Part shown: positions 1 through 10,401 of the stretch, one piece after another
Numbering within the stretch: position 1 is the first letter of the stretch
Layout: every line of letters begins with the position of its first letter
NCBI GenBank assembly: GCA_003281365.1
Contig: QCCF01000002.1
Coordinates: 62,001 to 126,000 of the forward strand
Source: Prochlorococcus sp. AG-347-K18
Lineage (GTDB): Bacteria > Cyanobacteriota > Cyanobacteriia > PCC-6307 > Cyanobiaceae
Direction of reading: 5' to 3'
Length of the DNA stretch: 64,000 bases
Made by a program: the position numbers and the translations under genes
Notes under the pieces: generated by a model
What the model was told of the DNA's origin: nothing
Databases searched by the model: none
What the model saw: the letters and a program-made list of their open reading frames with translations, nothing else

Positions 1-738
1 ACTTCAGTTGAAATTTATCAAGCTTTTTCTAACTATGTAGATATGATGGATTTAACAGAAGAAATGATTAAAGGGGTTTTAAATGATGCATGTGGATCTT
101 TAACTATAAATTATCAAAATAAGGAAATAGATTTTTCTAAACCTTGGTTGAGAATATCTATGAAAGATATAGTCAAAAAATATACAGGGATTGATTTTGA
201 TTCTTTTCGTGGAGACTTTCTAGAAGCAAAAAAAGCCGTTCAAAGTATAAACATTGAATTTTCTTCAAAGGTAAATACTATAGGAAGACTTTTAAATGAG
301 GTATTCGAACAAAGAGTAGAATCAAAACTCATAGAACCTACTTTTGTTATCGATTATCCTGTTGAGATTTCTCCTTTAGCTAGGCCTCATCTTGATAATA
401 AAGAAATGGTTCAGAGATTCGAATTATTCATTGTTGGTAGAGAGCTAGCAAATGCTTTTAGTGAGTTAATAGATCCAGTAGATCAAAGAGAGAGAATGCA
501 ATTACAACAATCTCTACGAGATGATGGAGATTTAGAGGCTCATTGTATAGATGAAGATTTTTTGAATGCTTTAGAGATTGGCATGCCGCCTACTGGAGGC
601 TTAGGTATAGGGATTGATAGACTTATCATGTTAATTACAAATAGTCCGTCAATTAGAGATGTAATCCCTTTCCCATTGTTAAAACCAGAAATAACTTCAA
701 ATAAAAGTGAAAAATTACCCTTGAATGAAGTAAAATAA
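1..738 (+). CDS. lysS: Lysyl-tRNA synthetase, class II, C-terminal part (5' end outside window)
   Basis: This is the C-terminal catalytic part of a class II lysyl-tRNA synthetase, which charges tRNA-Lys with lysine in the cytoplasm. The frame is open from base 1, so the start lies upstream of the window and the Met at base 43 is internal. The visible part carries the class II active-site segment with [10 protein letters not shown] and NAFSELIDP. Motif 3 follows near the C-terminus ([14 protein letters not shown]), with its ATP-binding arginine. The order of blocks and the C-terminal [10 protein letters not shown] are typical of LysRS. A small unknown gene follows 29 bp downstream on the same strand. 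Confidence 0.95.
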   Translation, partial: TSVEIYQAFSNYVDMMDLTEEMIKGVLNDACGSLTINYQNKEIDFSKPWLRISMKDIVKKYTGIDFDSFRGDFLEAKKAVQSINIEFSSKVNTIGRLLNEVFEQRVESKLIEPTFVIDYPVEISPLARPHLDNKEMVQRFELFIVGRELANAFSELIDPVDQRERMQLQQSLRDDGDLEAHCIDEDFLNALEIGMPPTGGLGIGIDRLIMLITNSPSIRDVIPFPLLKPEITSNKSEKLPLNEVK

Positions 739-767
739 AGAAATTAATCCAATACGAAATTTTTTAA

Positions 768-1016
768 ATGAGTGGTGAACGTGTTGGTTTCCGTTTCAAA
801 CATGCGGATGCAGTAGTGAAAAGAAATCCTCAAGGCCGATCAAGAAGAGGATGGGTTATGGAACCAGTAGAGCAAACTACGAGCAGAGGTACAAAAATGC
901 CTGCTTATAAAATTCGCTGGAGAGATAGTGAGAGACCTGAAACTGTCTTACAACATATGTTGATTGCAGATCCAGATCCTTCTCCGCCTCCAAGTTCAGT
1001 AAGTTTAGACTCATAG
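768..1016 (+). CDS. Small conserved-looking hypothetical protein (82 aa)
   Basis: The gene encodes an 82-residue basic protein with no signal peptide or membrane segment. The first 60 residues are rich in Arg and Lys and include the stretch RGWVMEPVEQ, which looks like a small beta-rich fold. The tail is Pro/Ser-rich (PDPSPPP) and likely disordered. The gene follows lysS closely on the same strand and is probably co-transcribed with it. I do not recognise the family. The reading frame uses sensible codons and is not antisense to any gene, so I take it as real. Confidence 0.7.
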   Translation: MSGERVGFRFKHADAVVKRNPQGRSRRGWVMEPVEQTTSRGTKMPAYKIRWRDSERPETVLQHMLIADPDPSPPPSSVSLDS

Positions 1017-1040
1017 TTTTATTAAATTTAAAAAATATTT

Positions 1041-1535
1041 TTATCTTTTTAGTGCAGAGTTGATTTCTTTTTTCATACTCTTTTGTTTTTCATCTTGTCT
1101 TTTGTCATGTAATTTTTTCCCTTTTCCGACTCCAATAGTTAGTTTTATCCATGAACCTTTTAAATAAAGAGATAATGGAACAATAGTCATCCCTTTTTTT
1201 TCAGTTTTAGATTTTAGTTTGATTATCTCTTTCTTGTGTAATAGCAACTTTCTATTTCTTAATGGATCATGATTAAAAAAAGACCCCACATTTTTGTGTG
1301 GTGAAATGTGAACATTTAATAATAAAATTTCACCATCTCTGAATGTACAGTATCCGTCTCTTAAATTTGCTTTCCCGTTTCGAATAGATTTTACTTCAGT
1401 CCCTAAAAGTTCAATTCCAGCCTCGATTGTTTCAGATATTGCATATTGAAATTTCGCATATCTATTTTCAGCAAGACGTTTAAAATTATTTTCCTTCTTA
1501 ATTTTTTTTTGAACTTTGTTTGGATTTTTTGCCAT
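1041..1535 (-). CDS. smpB: SsrA-binding protein SmpB
   Basis: SmpB binds tmRNA and delivers it to stalled ribosomes for trans-translation. The 164-residue protein has the family hallmarks: [18 protein letters not shown], then [18 protein letters not shown], the HISPH segment, and a basic C-terminal tail beginning at [10 protein letters not shown] that becomes helical in the ribosomal decoding centre. Length is normal for the family. It is convergent with the small gene downstream of lysS and divergent from ruvB, with 52 bp between the two starts. Confidence 0.97.
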   Translation of the reverse strand: MAKNPNKVQKKIKKENNFKRLAENRYAKFQYAISETIEAGIELLGTEVKSIRNGKANLRDGYCTFRDGEILLLNVHISPHKNVGSFFNHDPLRNRKLLLHKKEIIKLKSKTEKKGMTIVPLSLYLKGSWIKLTIGVGKGKKLHDKRQDEKQKSMKKEINSALKR

Positions 1536-1587
1536 TTTGGTTGTAAAAATATTTTCTACTCAGAAGAATTGGAATTAACCTTTTATT

Positions 1588-2646
1588 ATGGCAATAATTT
1601 CTTCCAATATAGGCGATAATGATTTTTCATTTCAAAAAAAAGAGCTTAGGCTCGTTGATTCAAAAGTTATTCCAGAAGAAAAAAGAAAGAATAATCTGAA
1701 TATTGCTCGCCCTAGTTCTTTAAAAGAATTTATTGGTCAAGAACAACTTAAGTCTTATTTAAGGATAGCTATAGATGCTTCAATTTATAGAAAAGAACCT
1801 TTAGAGCATACTCTTTTATATGGACAACCTGGTTTAGGTAAGACTAGTCTGGCTTTTTTGATAGCCAATGAAATGAACAAAAAATGTAGGATAGCTAGTG
1901 CACCAGCAATTGAGAGACCTAGAGATATTGTAGGGTTATTGCTTGGGTTAAAAGAAGGGGAAGTTCTATTTATTGATGAGATACATCGCTTAAATAGGTT
2001 AACTGAAGAGTTGTTATATTCCGCAATGGAGGATTTTAGAATAGATTTAACTATGGGAGCTAATAGAGGAGCACGTTGTAGAACAATTAATCTTCCTAGG
2101 TTTACTCTTATTGGTGCCACAACTAAATTAGCTTCAATTAGTGCCCCTCTAAGAGATAGATTTGGTATATCTCAGAAAATCGAATTTTATACATACGATG
2201 AATTACAACAAATTATTATAAATTTCTCCCGATTAATAAACCTTAATCTGGAAAATGAAGCATCTTATAATTTAGCAAAGATATCTCGCGGGACTCCAAG
2301 AATTGCTTTGAGATTATTAAGACGAGTTAGAGATTATGCTCAAGTTGTTAAGCAAACAAATGTTATTTCTAATTATTTAGTAAAAAATGCTCTAAATTCT
2401 TACCACATAGATGAAAAGGGGTTGGATTCTTTAGATAGACAATACATGTTTTTTTTAAATCAAAACAATAATATTCCAACTGGCCTCGATTCAATAGCGG
2501 CGGCATTGGGTGATGATTCTTCGATGCTAGAATTTTTAGTTGAGCCATATCTGATTAAAATTGGTTTTCTCACGAGAACTCCTCGAGGAAGATTACTCAC
2601 TGCTACAGGTAAAAAGTATATCGATTCAAAAAATGATAACTTTTAA
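1588..2646 (+). CDS. ruvB: Holliday junction branch migration ATPase RuvB
   Basis: RuvB is the hexameric AAA+ motor that drives branch migration of Holliday junctions together with RuvA. The 352-residue protein has Walker [10 protein letters not shown] (about residues 79-87), Walker B LFIDEIHR (about 127-134), a sensor/arginine-finger region around APLRDRFGI, and the C-terminal winged-helix DNA-binding domain with GLDSLDRQY and TPRGRLLT. The N-terminus carries about 35 residues before the conserved [11 protein letters not shown]. Its 3' end overlaps the next gene by 14 bp. Confidence 0.97.
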   Translation: MAIISSNIGDNDFSFQKKELRLVDSKVIPEEKRKNNLNIARPSSLKEFIGQEQLKSYLRIAIDASIYRKEPLEHTLLYGQPGLGKTSLAFLIANEMNKKCRIASAPAIERPRDIVGLLLGLKEGEVLFIDEIHRLNRLTEELLYSAMEDFRIDLTMGANRGARCRTINLPRFTLIGATTKLASISAPLRDRFGISQKIEFYTYDELQQIIINFSRLINLNLENEASYNLAKISRGTPRIALRLLRRVRDYAQVVKQTNVISNYLVKNALNSYHIDEKGLDSLDRQYMFFLNQNNNIPTGLDSIAAALGDDSSMLEFLVEPYLIKIGFLTRTPRGRLLTATGKKYIDSKNDNF

Positions 2647-3421
2647 AAAATTTAAGATTTGCGTTTTAGTAATTTTTGCTTTTGTCAATATCTTTTATAT
2701 TTCACCATCCTTTTCATTATCTGCGAGAGAGGATTTGTTTAAAAATGCATTAGATTTAAGTTCGGCCGGAAAATTTAATCTAGCTTTAACAGAATGGAAT
2801 CACTATCTCGATTTGTACCCTGATGATGCTGCTGGTTTGAGCAATAGAGGAAATGTAAGACTTGTCATTGGAGACGCTGAAGGATCAATAAATGACCAAA
2901 ATAAGTCAATAAACTTAAACCCTAGTGAAATAGACCCATATATTAACAGAGGCATAGCAGAGGAAGCATTGGGTTTATGGTCGGAAGCTAAGAAGGATTA
3001 TATGTTTGTTATTTCAAAAAATAGTGAAAATTCATCGGCATTATATAATCTGGCAAATGTTGAAGGCTCTACGTCAAATTGGGAAAAAGCGAGAGATTTA
3101 TTTTCAAAAGCTGCTTTATATAATCCTGGATTTGCTATGGCAAGATCCAGTATGGCTTTAGCAGATTTCCAGTTAGGGAATATTGATGAATCTGAAAATG
3201 AATTAAAAAAATTAATTAGACGTTATCCAACTTTTGTAGATGCTAGGGCAGCATTAACAGCATTGAATTGGTCTAAAGGTGAATTTGGTAAAGCAGAGAG
3301 TAATTGGATAGCAGTAACTGAATTAGATCCTAGGTATAGTGATAAAGAATGGTTAATAAAAGTAAGAAGATGGCCTCCAAAACCAACTAAAAATTTAATG
3401 AACTTTATCGATTTAAAATAA
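2633..3421 (+). CDS. TPR-repeat protein with N-terminal signal peptide or anchor
   Basis: This is a 262-residue tetratricopeptide-repeat protein. I place the start at ATG 2633, inside the ruvB 3' end, because it gives a clean signal sequence: a basic MITFKKFK start, a hydrophobic stretch [15 protein letters not shown], and a likely cleavage region after SPSFSLSA. At least four TPR-like helical pairs follow (for example around [24 protein letters not shown] and [11 protein letters not shown]). The product is probably periplasmic, luminal or membrane-tethered and acts as a scaffold. Partners cannot be told from sequence. It overlaps ruvB by 14 bp and ends 3 bp before the amidohydrolase. Confidence 0.85.
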   Translation: MITFKKFKICVLVIFAFVNIFYISPSFSLSAREDLFKNALDLSSAGKFNLALTEWNHYLDLYPDDAAGLSNRGNVRLVIGDAEGSINDQNKSINLNPSEIDPYINRGIAEEALGLWSEAKKDYMFVISKNSENSSALYNLANVEGSTSNWEKARDLFSKAALYNPGFAMARSSMALADFQLGNIDESENELKKLIRRYPTFVDARAALTALNWSKGEFGKAESNWIAVTELDPRYSDKEWLIKVRRWPPKPTKNLMNFIDLK

Positions 3422-3424
3422 CTT

Positions 3425-4609
3425 ATGAATAGAGATCAGTTTTGTAAAAAAATTGATTCGCTTAGTGATGAATTAATTAATTTAAGAAGACATATTCATG
3501 CACACCCAGAATTAAGTGGACTGGAAAATCAAACAGCAATTTTGATAAGCGGTTATTTAAAAAATATTGGATGGAATGTCACAGAATCTATTGGCAAGAC
3601 AGGAGTTATAGCTGATTTTGGGCCTATAGAGAAAGGCATTATAGGATTAAGAGTCGATATGGATGCTTTACCAATATTTGAGGAAACCAACTTAAGTTTT
3701 TCATCAAAGATAGATGGTGTAATGCATGCTTGTGGACATGATTTGCACATATCGATAGGGTTGGGTGTGGCAAATATTATTAAAGATTTAAAACTTAATT
3801 TTGGTACTAGGATAATTTTTCAACCAGCTGAAGAAATTGCGAGTGGAGCTAAATGGATGATTAAGGATGGTGCAGCTAATGGTCTTAAACATATTTTGGG
3901 CGTGCATGTCTATCCTGATTTATTAGTGGGAACCATTGGAATTAAAGAGGGAAGTTTAACTGCTGCAGCTGGGGAACTCAAGGTAGAGATCATAGGGAAA
4001 TCAGGTCATGGTGCTCGACCGCATGAAGGCGTTGATGCTATCTGGGTAGCTTCTAAAGTAATTTCGGGCATTCAAGAATTAATAACACGGCAGTTAGACC
4101 CTTTGGATCCTGTAGTAATAACTTTTGGTAAAATTAATGGTGGTAATGCATTCAATGTTCTTGCTGAAAAAGTAAATTTGGTTGGCACTGTTAGATGCAC
4201 TAATATTGAATTATTTAAGAATATAGATACTTGGCTTAGTAAAAATATTTCTTCTTTAGCTAATAGTTGCGGAGCTAATGCAAAAATAATATTTAAAGAA
4301 ATTACTCCACCAGTTAATAATAATTCTGAATTAAATAGAGTTCTTAGAGATTCGGCAGTTAAGGTTTTGGGTCAAGAGAATGTCATCGAATTACAAAAAC
4401 CATCATTAGGTGCAGAAGATTTTGCTGAGTTCTTGAATAAAATTCCTGGTGCTATGTTTAGATTAGGTGTTTCTAATTCAAATGGTTGTGCTCCTCTTCA
4501 TAGTTCTAGATTTAATCCAGATGAAAGAGCTATTGGAGTTGGAATTAAGGTCATAACAGAATCCATAGTAAAGTTAAATAAAGAAATACAAAATAAAGTT
4601 GATAAATGA
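3425..4609 (+). CDS. M20-family metallo-amidohydrolase (IAA-amino acid hydrolase/hippuricase-like)
   Basis: This 394-residue protein belongs to the M20D amidohydrolases, which hydrolyse N-acyl or amide bonds of amino acid conjugates. Metal-binding motifs are intact: MHACGHD (about 100-106), QPAEE (about 133-137), the dimerisation-domain GHGARPHEGVDA, and LGAEDFAEF followed by PLHSSRFNPDE near the C-terminus. There is no signal peptide, so it is likely cytoplasmic. The true substrate is unknown; annotations such as amidohydrolase or aminoacylase cover several activities. Its stop overlaps the next gene's start (ATGA). Confidence 0.9.
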   Translation: MNRDQFCKKIDSLSDELINLRRHIHAHPELSGLENQTAILISGYLKNIGWNVTESIGKTGVIADFGPIEKGIIGLRVDMDALPIFEETNLSFSSKIDGVMHACGHDLHISIGLGVANIIKDLKLNFGTRIIFQPAEEIASGAKWMIKDGAANGLKHILGVHVYPDLLVGTIGIKEGSLTAAAGELKVEIIGKSGHGARPHEGVDAIWVASKVISGIQELITRQLDPLDPVVITFGKINGGNAFNVLAEKVNLVGTVRCTNIELFKNIDTWLSKNISSLANSCGANAKIIFKEITPPVNNNSELNRVLRDSAVKVLGQENVIELQKPSLGAEDFAEFLNKIPGAMFRLGVSNSNGCAPLHSSRFNPDERAIGVGIKVITESIVKLNKEIQNKVDK

Positions 4610-4821
4610 AAATTAATAAAAGATTTATTTTGTCTATTGTGGCTCCTTTTATGATCCTTATATCTGCTATTGGCTTGATATTTAGAGACAAAAACAAGAA
4701 GATATTTTATTTGCCTATTGGCTTAATGGGAGTTTCAATTATTTTGGAGAAAAACGTAAAAAGAAGATTAGATAGAGCAGACATTTTAAAAAAGATAAAG
4801 TCTTATCAGAAAGCTAAATAA
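4606..4821 (+). CDS. Small membrane protein of unknown function (71 aa)
   Basis: A 71-residue protein whose ATG overlaps the amidohydrolase stop by four bases, suggesting translational coupling. Residues about 8-28 (ILSIVAPFMILISAIGLIF) form one transmembrane segment. A second, weaker hydrophobic segment follows (IFYLPIGLMGVSIIL). The C-terminal third is basic and predicted cytoplasmic. I do not recognise a named family. Confidence 0.65.
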   Translation: MKINKRFILSIVAPFMILISAIGLIFRDKNKKIFYLPIGLMGVSIILEKNVKRRLDRADILKKIKSYQKAK

Positions 4822-4891
4822 AATTATTTTATTTATTTTTGCGTAACATGTGATGACTATTTTTTAGAAAAGAGCTATTAATGAGATTAAT

Positions 4892-4969
4892 ACTAGGGGT
4901 GCTAGGAAATTTAACTTAGCTGAGATCATACCCTTTGAACCTGAATCATTAATACTGAGACAGGGAAGT
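4892..4969 (+). promoter_or_regulatory. TPP (THI-box) riboswitch upstream of thiC
   Basis: The leader of thiC holds the conserved thiamine-pyrophosphate aptamer. P1 is formed by ACTAGGGG (4892-4899) and AGGGAAGT (4962-4969). The pyrimidine-sensor core CTGAGA lies at 4920-4925, with ATACCC just after it, and the pyrophosphate-sensor GAACCTGA lies at 4937-4944. These blocks are in canonical order. At 78 nt the aptamer is minimal. It ends 48 nt before the thiC ATG. It is expected to repress thiC when TPP is abundant; I see no clear terminator, so control may be at translation. Confidence 0.93.
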
Positions 4970-5017
4970 GGAAATTTGATCAAACTTTAGTAATAACACT
5001 TTTAAAATTTATAAATT

Positions 5018-6388
5018 ATGAGAAGTTCTTGGATTAAGCCTCGCCTCGGAAAAGATAATGTAACTCAGATGAATTTTGCGAGGAATGGATATATCACTGA
5101 AGAAATGGATTTTGTCGCTAAAAAAGAGAATCTACCTGCTTCTTTAATAATGGAAGAAGTGGCTAGAGGAAGATTAATTATTCCAGCTAATATTAATCAT
5201 TTGAATCTTGAGCCAATGTCTATAGGTATTGCTTCTAGATGCAAAGTTAATGCAAATATTGGTGCTTCTCCTAATGCTAGTGATATTGATGAAGAAGTAG
5301 AAAAGTTAAAGCTAGCAGTTAAATATGGGGCTGATACGGTTATGGATCTCTCTACAGGAGGAGTAAATTTAGATGAAGTTCGGCAAGCAATTATTCATGA
5401 ATCTCCTGTCCCCATAGGAACAGTTCCTGTTTATCAAGCTTTAGAAAGTGTTCATGGCTCAATAGATAGACTTACTGAAGACGATTTTCTTCATATTATT
5501 GAAAAACATTGCCAGCAGGGCGTTGATTATCAAACTATTCATGCTGGATTATTAATAGAACATTTGCCAAAAGTTAAAGGAAGGATTACTGGAATAGTTA
5601 GTAGAGGGGGAGGTATTTTAGCTCAATGGATGTTACATCACTTTAAGCAAAATCCTCTCTATACAAGGTTTGATGATATTTGTGAGATTTTTAAGAAATA
5701 TGATTGTACTTTTTCTCTAGGAGATTCTCTCAGGCCTGGATGTTTGCATGATGCTTCTGATGATGCTCAGCTTGCTGAATTGAAGACTCTAGGTGAGCTT
5801 ACTCGAAGAGCGTGGGAACATAATGTCCAAGTTATGGTTGAGGGCCCTGGTCATGTACCTATGGACCAAATTGAGTTTAATGTCAGGAAGCAAATGGAAG
5901 AATGTTCAGAAGCCCCCTTTTATGTGCTTGGTCCATTAGTAACAGATATATCTCCTGGCTATGACCATATATCAAGTGCTATTGGAGCAGCAATGGCTGG
6001 TTGGTATGGGACTTCTATGTTATGTTATGTGACCCCAAAAGAACATCTAGGTCTCCCAAATGCAGAAGATGTTCGCGAAGGATTAATTGCTTACAAGATA
6101 GCCGCACATGCTGCTGATATAGCAAGACATCGAAATGGAGCTCGTGATAGAGATGACGAACTTAGTCATGCAAGGTATAACTTTGATTGGAATAAACAAT
6201 TCAAACTCTCATTAGACCCAGAAAGAGCAAAACAATATCATGATGAGACACTACCTGAAGAAATCTTTAAAAAGGCTGAATTTTGTTCAATGTGTGGACC
6301 TAAGCACTGCCCAATGAATTCAAAAATTTCTGATGAATCTCTTGATCAACTAAAAGATAAACTTGAAGAATGTAATACTTCAGTTTAG
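5018..6388 (+). CDS. thiC: Phosphomethylpyrimidine synthase ThiC
   Basis: ThiC is a radical-SAM enzyme that rearranges aminoimidazole ribotide into hydroxymethylpyrimidine phosphate, the pyrimidine half of thiamine. The 456-residue protein has the full core ([41 protein letters not shown]). The C-terminal [4Fe-4S] motif C-X2-C-X4-C is C423, C426 and C431. It is the short cyanobacterial/bacterial form. The TPP riboswitch immediately upstream independently supports the call. It is convergent with tktA, whose product uses TPP, with 12 bp between stops. Confidence 0.98.
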   Translation: MRSSWIKPRLGKDNVTQMNFARNGYITEEMDFVAKKENLPASLIMEEVARGRLIIPANINHLNLEPMSIGIASRCKVNANIGASPNASDIDEEVEKLKLAVKYGADTVMDLSTGGVNLDEVRQAIIHESPVPIGTVPVYQALESVHGSIDRLTEDDFLHIIEKHCQQGVDYQTIHAGLLIEHLPKVKGRITGIVSRGGGILAQWMLHHFKQNPLYTRFDDICEIFKKYDCTFSLGDSLRPGCLHDASDDAQLAELKTLGELTRRAWEHNVQVMVEGPGHVPMDQIEFNVRKQMEECSEAPFYVLGPLVTDISPGYDHISSAIGAAMAGWYGTSMLCYVTPKEHLGLPNAEDVREGLIAYKIAAHAADIARHRNGARDRDDELSHARYNFDWNKQFKLSLDPERAKQYHDETLPEEIFKKAEFCSMCGPKHCPMNSKISDESLDQLKDKLEECNTSV

Positions 6389-6400
6389 TTATCAAAATAC

Positions 6401-8407
6401 TTATAAAATTTCTTTTGTCTTTTTAACGACGTTTTCAACTGTAAACCCAAAATTAAGCATACACTCTCCACCAGGGGCTGATGCACCAAACCTATCCATA
6501 GTAATACAAATTCCATCAAAACCTATATATTTATGCCAACCAAATGAATGGGCAGCTTCCACTACAACTCTCTTGGTCACGCTACTAGGTAAAACACTTT
6601 CTTTGTAAGACTCTTCTTGTTCTTCGAAAAGTTCTACGCAAGGCATAGAGACAACTCTAGTTTTTTTACCTAAGTTTGAAATTTCCTTACTTGCTTCAAT
6701 ACAAAGATTTAGTTCACTTCCAGTGCCAATAAATATTAAATCTGGTGTTCCCTCGCAATCAGAGACCACATATCCTCCTAATGCAACTTTGTCGATAGAA
6801 GTATTTTCTTGATTTGGCATACCTTGTCGGCTTAAACAAAGTGCAGAAGGTCTTTTGCGGTTTTGAATAGCAATCTTATAAGCTCCACTCGTCTCATTTC
6901 CATCTCCTGGTCTGAAAACTAGCATGTTAGGCATGGCACGAAGAGAAGGGATAGTTTCAATAGGTTGATGTGTTGGGCCATCTTCACCTACACCAATTGA
7001 ATCATGGGTTAAAACATAGATAACTCCTAATTCGCTTAGTGCTGAAAGCCTCATTGAACCTCTCATATAATCGGCAAAAACAAGGAAAGTTCCTCCATAA
7101 GGTATGAGACCACTATTGTGATAGGCTATCCCATTAAGTACAGCTGCCATGGCATGCTCTCGAACACCAAAATGTAAATACCTTTTTTCAGGACTATGAG
7201 ACTGGAAAGATCCAGTTTCTCCCTTAATGTCTGTGTAATTAGAGTGTGTTAAATCTGCTGATCCACCTATTAACTCAGGTAGATTAGGCCCTAAGGCACC
7301 TAAACATATTTGTGAATGTTTCCTTGTTGCCAATCCTTTGTCATTAGGGGTATAAGAGGGAAGATCTGAGTCCCAATTATTAGGTAATTGACCTTTTAAC
7401 ATTCTGTTTAATTCTGTTCCTTCAGTGGGATATTTTTTTTGATATTCTTCAAATTTAGAATCCCACTCTTTCTCTAGTTCTTCGCCCTTGTTTATTGCTT
7501 TTCTAAAATGCGCGTATACTTCATCAGGTATTTCAAATGGAGGATATTCCCAATTTAGAAACTCTCTGGTTAATACAGCCTCTTCTTCTCCAACAGCTGC
7601 TCCATGAATTCCAGCAGTGTCTGATTTATTAGGAGAACCATAACCTATGGTTGTAGAAATTTTGATAATTGATGGCTTGTCTGTAATTAATTTTGCTTTT
7701 TCGATAGCATCGGTTATTCCCTTAACATCATGATTGCCATCTTCAACGTGTTGTACATGCCATCCATAAGCTTCGTATCTTTTCAAAACATCTTCAGTGA
7801 AGGAAACATCGGTTCGCCCATCAATCGTAATTTGATTATCGTCATAAAGTGCAATTAATTTTCCAAGCTTAAGATGACCAGCCAATGAGCATGCCTCTGA
7901 TGCGATACCTTCTTGATTACAGCCGTCACCCATAATGACGTAAGTATAGTGATCAACGATATTGCAATCAGGTTTATTGAATTTAGCTGCTAAGTGAGTT
8001 TCGGCTATTGCTAGACCAACAGCATTTGAAATTCCGGCACCTAGAGGCCCAGCTGTAACTTCAACTCCTTCAGTTTCGAATGTTTCTGGATGTCCAGGAG
8101 TTTTTGATCCCCATTGTCTAAATTCTTTAATGTCTTCAATGGAAACTGATTTGTATCCTGTCAAATGAAGTAATGAATATAACAGCATACAGCCATGCCC
8201 AGCTGATAATACAAAACGATCTCTATTGAACCATTTTGGGTTATTGGGGTTGTGATTTAGTATATTTTGCCATAATGCATAACCCATAGGAGCACAACCC
8301 ATTGGCAATCCAGGATGTCCACTATTAGATTTATTTACTGCATCTACAGCAAGCATTCTTATACTATTTACACAAAGTGATTCTAATGAAACAGATGCAG
8401 CGACCAT
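6401..8407 (-). CDS. tktA: Transketolase
   Basis: Transketolase is a TPP- and Mg-dependent enzyme of the Calvin cycle and pentose phosphate pathway that transfers two-carbon ketol units between sugar phosphates. The 668-residue protein shows SGHPGLPMG near the N-terminus, the TPP/Mg motif [13 protein letters not shown] followed by [11 protein letters not shown], the pyrimidine-domain block around [10 protein letters not shown], and a C-terminal domain ending in [11 protein letters not shown]. Length is normal. It follows acpP-fabF on the minus strand (43 bp from the fabF stop), so the three may be one transcript. Confidence 0.97.
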   Translation of the reverse strand: MVAASVSLESLCVNSIRMLAVDAVNKSNSGHPGLPMGCAPMGYALWQNILNHNPNNPKWFNRDRFVLSAGHGCMLLYSLLHLTGYKSVSIEDIKEFRQWGSKTPGHPETFETEGVEVTAGPLGAGISNAVGLAIAETHLAAKFNKPDCNIVDHYTYVIMGDGCNQEGIASEACSLAGHLKLGKLIALYDDNQITIDGRTDVSFTEDVLKRYEAYGWHVQHVEDGNHDVKGITDAIEKAKLITDKPSIIKISTTIGYGSPNKSDTAGIHGAAVGEEEAVLTREFLNWEYPPFEIPDEVYAHFRKAINKGEELEKEWDSKFEEYQKKYPTEGTELNRMLKGQLPNNWDSDLPSYTPNDKGLATRKHSQICLGALGPNLPELIGGSADLTHSNYTDIKGETGSFQSHSPEKRYLHFGVREHAMAAVLNGIAYHNSGLIPYGGTFLVFADYMRGSMRLSALSELGVIYVLTHDSIGVGEDGPTHQPIETIPSLRAMPNMLVFRPGDGNETSGAYKIAIQNRKRPSALCLSRQGMPNQENTSIDKVALGGYVVSDCEGTPDLIFIGTGSELNLCIEASKEISNLGKKTRVVSMPCVELFEEQEESYKESVLPSSVTKRVVVEAAHSFGWHKYIGFDGICITMDRFGASAPGGECMLNFGFTVENVVKKTKEIL

Positions 8408-8450
8408 TGTTTTAAAGTAAGTTAAGTTGGAAATACAGAATTGGTTGTCT

Positions 8451-9695
8451 TCAATTCATTTTGCTGAAAGCAAGGCAAACATTGTGACCACCAAAGCCGA
8501 AAGAATTAGAAAGAGCAACTCCTACTTGAGCTTCTCTTGCATTATTTGGTACATAATCAAGATCACATTCAGGATCTGGATTGACGTAGTTAATTGTAGG
8601 AGGGATAAAATTATGTGTCAAAGAAAGTATACAAGCTACAGCCTCTATACCTCCTGAGCCTCCTAGGAGATGACCAGTCATCGACTTAGTAGAGCTTACA
8701 GGAATGAGGTAAGATCTGTCTTTAAATATAGATTTAATTGCAGAAGTTTCATTTTTGTCATTAGCTGATGTACTCGTTCCATGAGCATTTATGTAATCAA
8801 CTTTGTCGAGGCTAAGAGAAGCATCTTCAATTGCTAGTTTAATAGCTTCAGCTCCTCCAACCCCTCCCGGAGATGGAGCAGTAATGTGATGAGCATCACA
8901 TGTTGTTCCGTACCCAATTATTTCTGCATAAATTCTTGCATTTCTTTTTTGAGCATTTTCTAAAGTTTCTAAAACAAGAATTCCTGATCCTTCTCCAATA
9001 ACAAATCCATCTCTTTCTGCATCAAATGGTCTACTTGCAGTTTGAGGACTTTCATTTCTGAAAGAAAGAGCTTTGGCACTTGCAAAACCAGCTACTCCAA
9101 GAGGTGTAATGCTTGCTTCTGCTCCTCCACAGATCATGGCATCTGCCTTTCCAAGTTGGAGTAATCTAAAAGAATCACCAATTGCATTCGAACCTGCAGC
9201 GCAGGCGGTTGAAACAGCGGAACTAGGCCCTTTTGCACCCAAAGCAATGGCAGCCAACCCAGTTGCCATGTTTGGAATCATCATTGGGACTGTAAATGGA
9301 CTTACTCTCTTAGGTCCTTTATGACTAAGAATTTGAGCTTGACTTTCCATAGTCAGTAAGCCTCCAACACCAGAGCCAATAATTACTCCAATTCTTGATG
9401 AATTAGCTTCAGTAATTTTTAGTCCAGAATCACTAAAGGCTTGCTTTGCAGCAATAACTCCAAACTGGGAAAAACGATCCCATCTTTTGGACTCTTTAGC
9501 TTCAATAAAATTTTCAGATTGAAGATCTTTGACTTCTGCTGCAAATTTACAAGGATGTTGTTCAGGATCAAAGAGAGTTATATCTGAGACCCCGTTAGTA
9601 CCTGTTTGAAGACCGACTAAATATTCATCAATGTTATTACCAATTGGAGTTACTGCTCCGATACCGGTAATAACTACTCGATGGAGATTTGGCAT
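8451..9695 (-). CDS. fabF: Beta-ketoacyl-ACP synthase II
   Basis: FabF condenses malonyl-ACP with acyl-ACP in fatty-acid elongation. The 414-residue protein has the Cys-His-His triad: C165 in [10 protein letters not shown]305 in NAHGTSTS and H342 in SMTGHLLGG. The Gly-rich C-terminal NSFGFGGHN is also present. It lies 7 bp downstream of acpP on the same strand, so the condensing enzyme and its carrier protein are co-transcribed. Confidence 0.97.
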   Translation of the reverse strand: MPNLHRVVITGIGAVTPIGNNIDEYLVGLQTGTNGVSDITLFDPEQHPCKFAAEVKDLQSENFIEAKESKRWDRFSQFGVIAAKQAFSDSGLKITEANSSRIGVIIGSGVGGLLTMESQAQILSHKGPKRVSPFTVPMMIPNMATGLAAIALGAKGPSSAVSTACAAGSNAIGDSFRLLQLGKADAMICGGAEASITPLGVAGFASAKALSFRNESPQTASRPFDAERDGFVIGEGSGILVLETLENAQKRNARIYAEIIGYGTTCDAHHITAPSPGGVGGAEAIKLAIEDASLSLDKVDYINAHGTSTSANDKNETSAIKSIFKDRSYLIPVSSTKSMTGHLLGGSGGIEAVACILSLTHNFIPPTINYVNPDPECDLDYVPNNAREAQVGVALSNSFGFGGHNVCLAFSKMN

Positions 9696-9702
9696 TCTTT
9701 AA

Positions 9703-9942
9703 TTATCCTTTTTTTTCTTCGATGAATTTTACTGCATCGCCAACAGTTGCTATTCCTTCAGCTGCTTCATCAGGGATTTCAATATCAAATGCTTCTTCAA
9801 GAGCCATCACTAATTCAACAGTATCTAAAGAATCAGCACCTAAATCATTTTGGAAGTTTGAATCTGATTTTACTTCTCCTGCTTCAACGCTTAATTGCTC
9901 TGAAACAATAGAACAGACTTTTTCGAGGATTTCTTGTGACAT
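9703..9942 (-). CDS. acpP: Acyl carrier protein
   Basis: ACP carries growing acyl chains on a 4'-phosphopantetheine arm. The 79-residue acidic protein has the modification site [12 protein letters not shown], with the attachment serine at residue 38, and the usual four-helix pattern. It is the first gene of the minus-strand acpP-fabF-tktA group and is divergent from psaC across 133 bp, which must hold both promoters. Confidence 0.98.
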   Translation of the reverse strand: MSQEILEKVCSIVSEQLSVEAGEVKSDSNFQNDLGADSLDTVELVMALEEAFDIEIPDEAAEGIATVGDAVKFIEEKKG

Positions 9943-10075
9943 AGTTTATGTAATTTACTAATTATCTATATGATTTTATGCCCTAGAGTTAACAAGAGTG
10001 AAGCATATCTTAATTTTTTTAATTTCTTTGTAAGACAATAGTATTATATAACGAGGTTCAAAAGACAATTTTTAA

Positions 10076-10321
<246 letters not shown>

Positions 10322-10347
10322 CTTTGTAGTGCAGTTTTAAGAGAGTC

Positions 10348-10375
10348 CATATTTTAAAAAATATGCATTTTTTTT
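10348..10375 (+). terminator. Candidate AT-rich intrinsic terminator after psaC
   Basis: A perfect 8-bp inverted repeat (CATATTTT / AAAATATG, 2-nt loop) at 10348-10365 is followed two bases later by eight Ts. It has only one G-C pair, so it is a weak hairpin, but its position 26 bp after the psaC stop and before glmS fits a terminator. Confidence 0.4.
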
Positions 10376-10401
10376 CAATATAATTGAAAAAAATTTGTCA
10401 T

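Noticed and set aside
2561-2632. Upstream in-frame extension of the TPR protein into ruvB
   Set aside because: It lies in the ruvB coding region and would bury the signal peptide that begins at ATG 2633.
6363-6608. 81-codon plus-strand frame over the 3' end of tktA
   Set aside because: It is antisense to the conserved C-terminus of transketolase.
10384-10401. TTG start six codons upstream of glmS
   Set aside because: GlmS needs Cys at position 2 as nucleophile; only ATG 10402 provides it.
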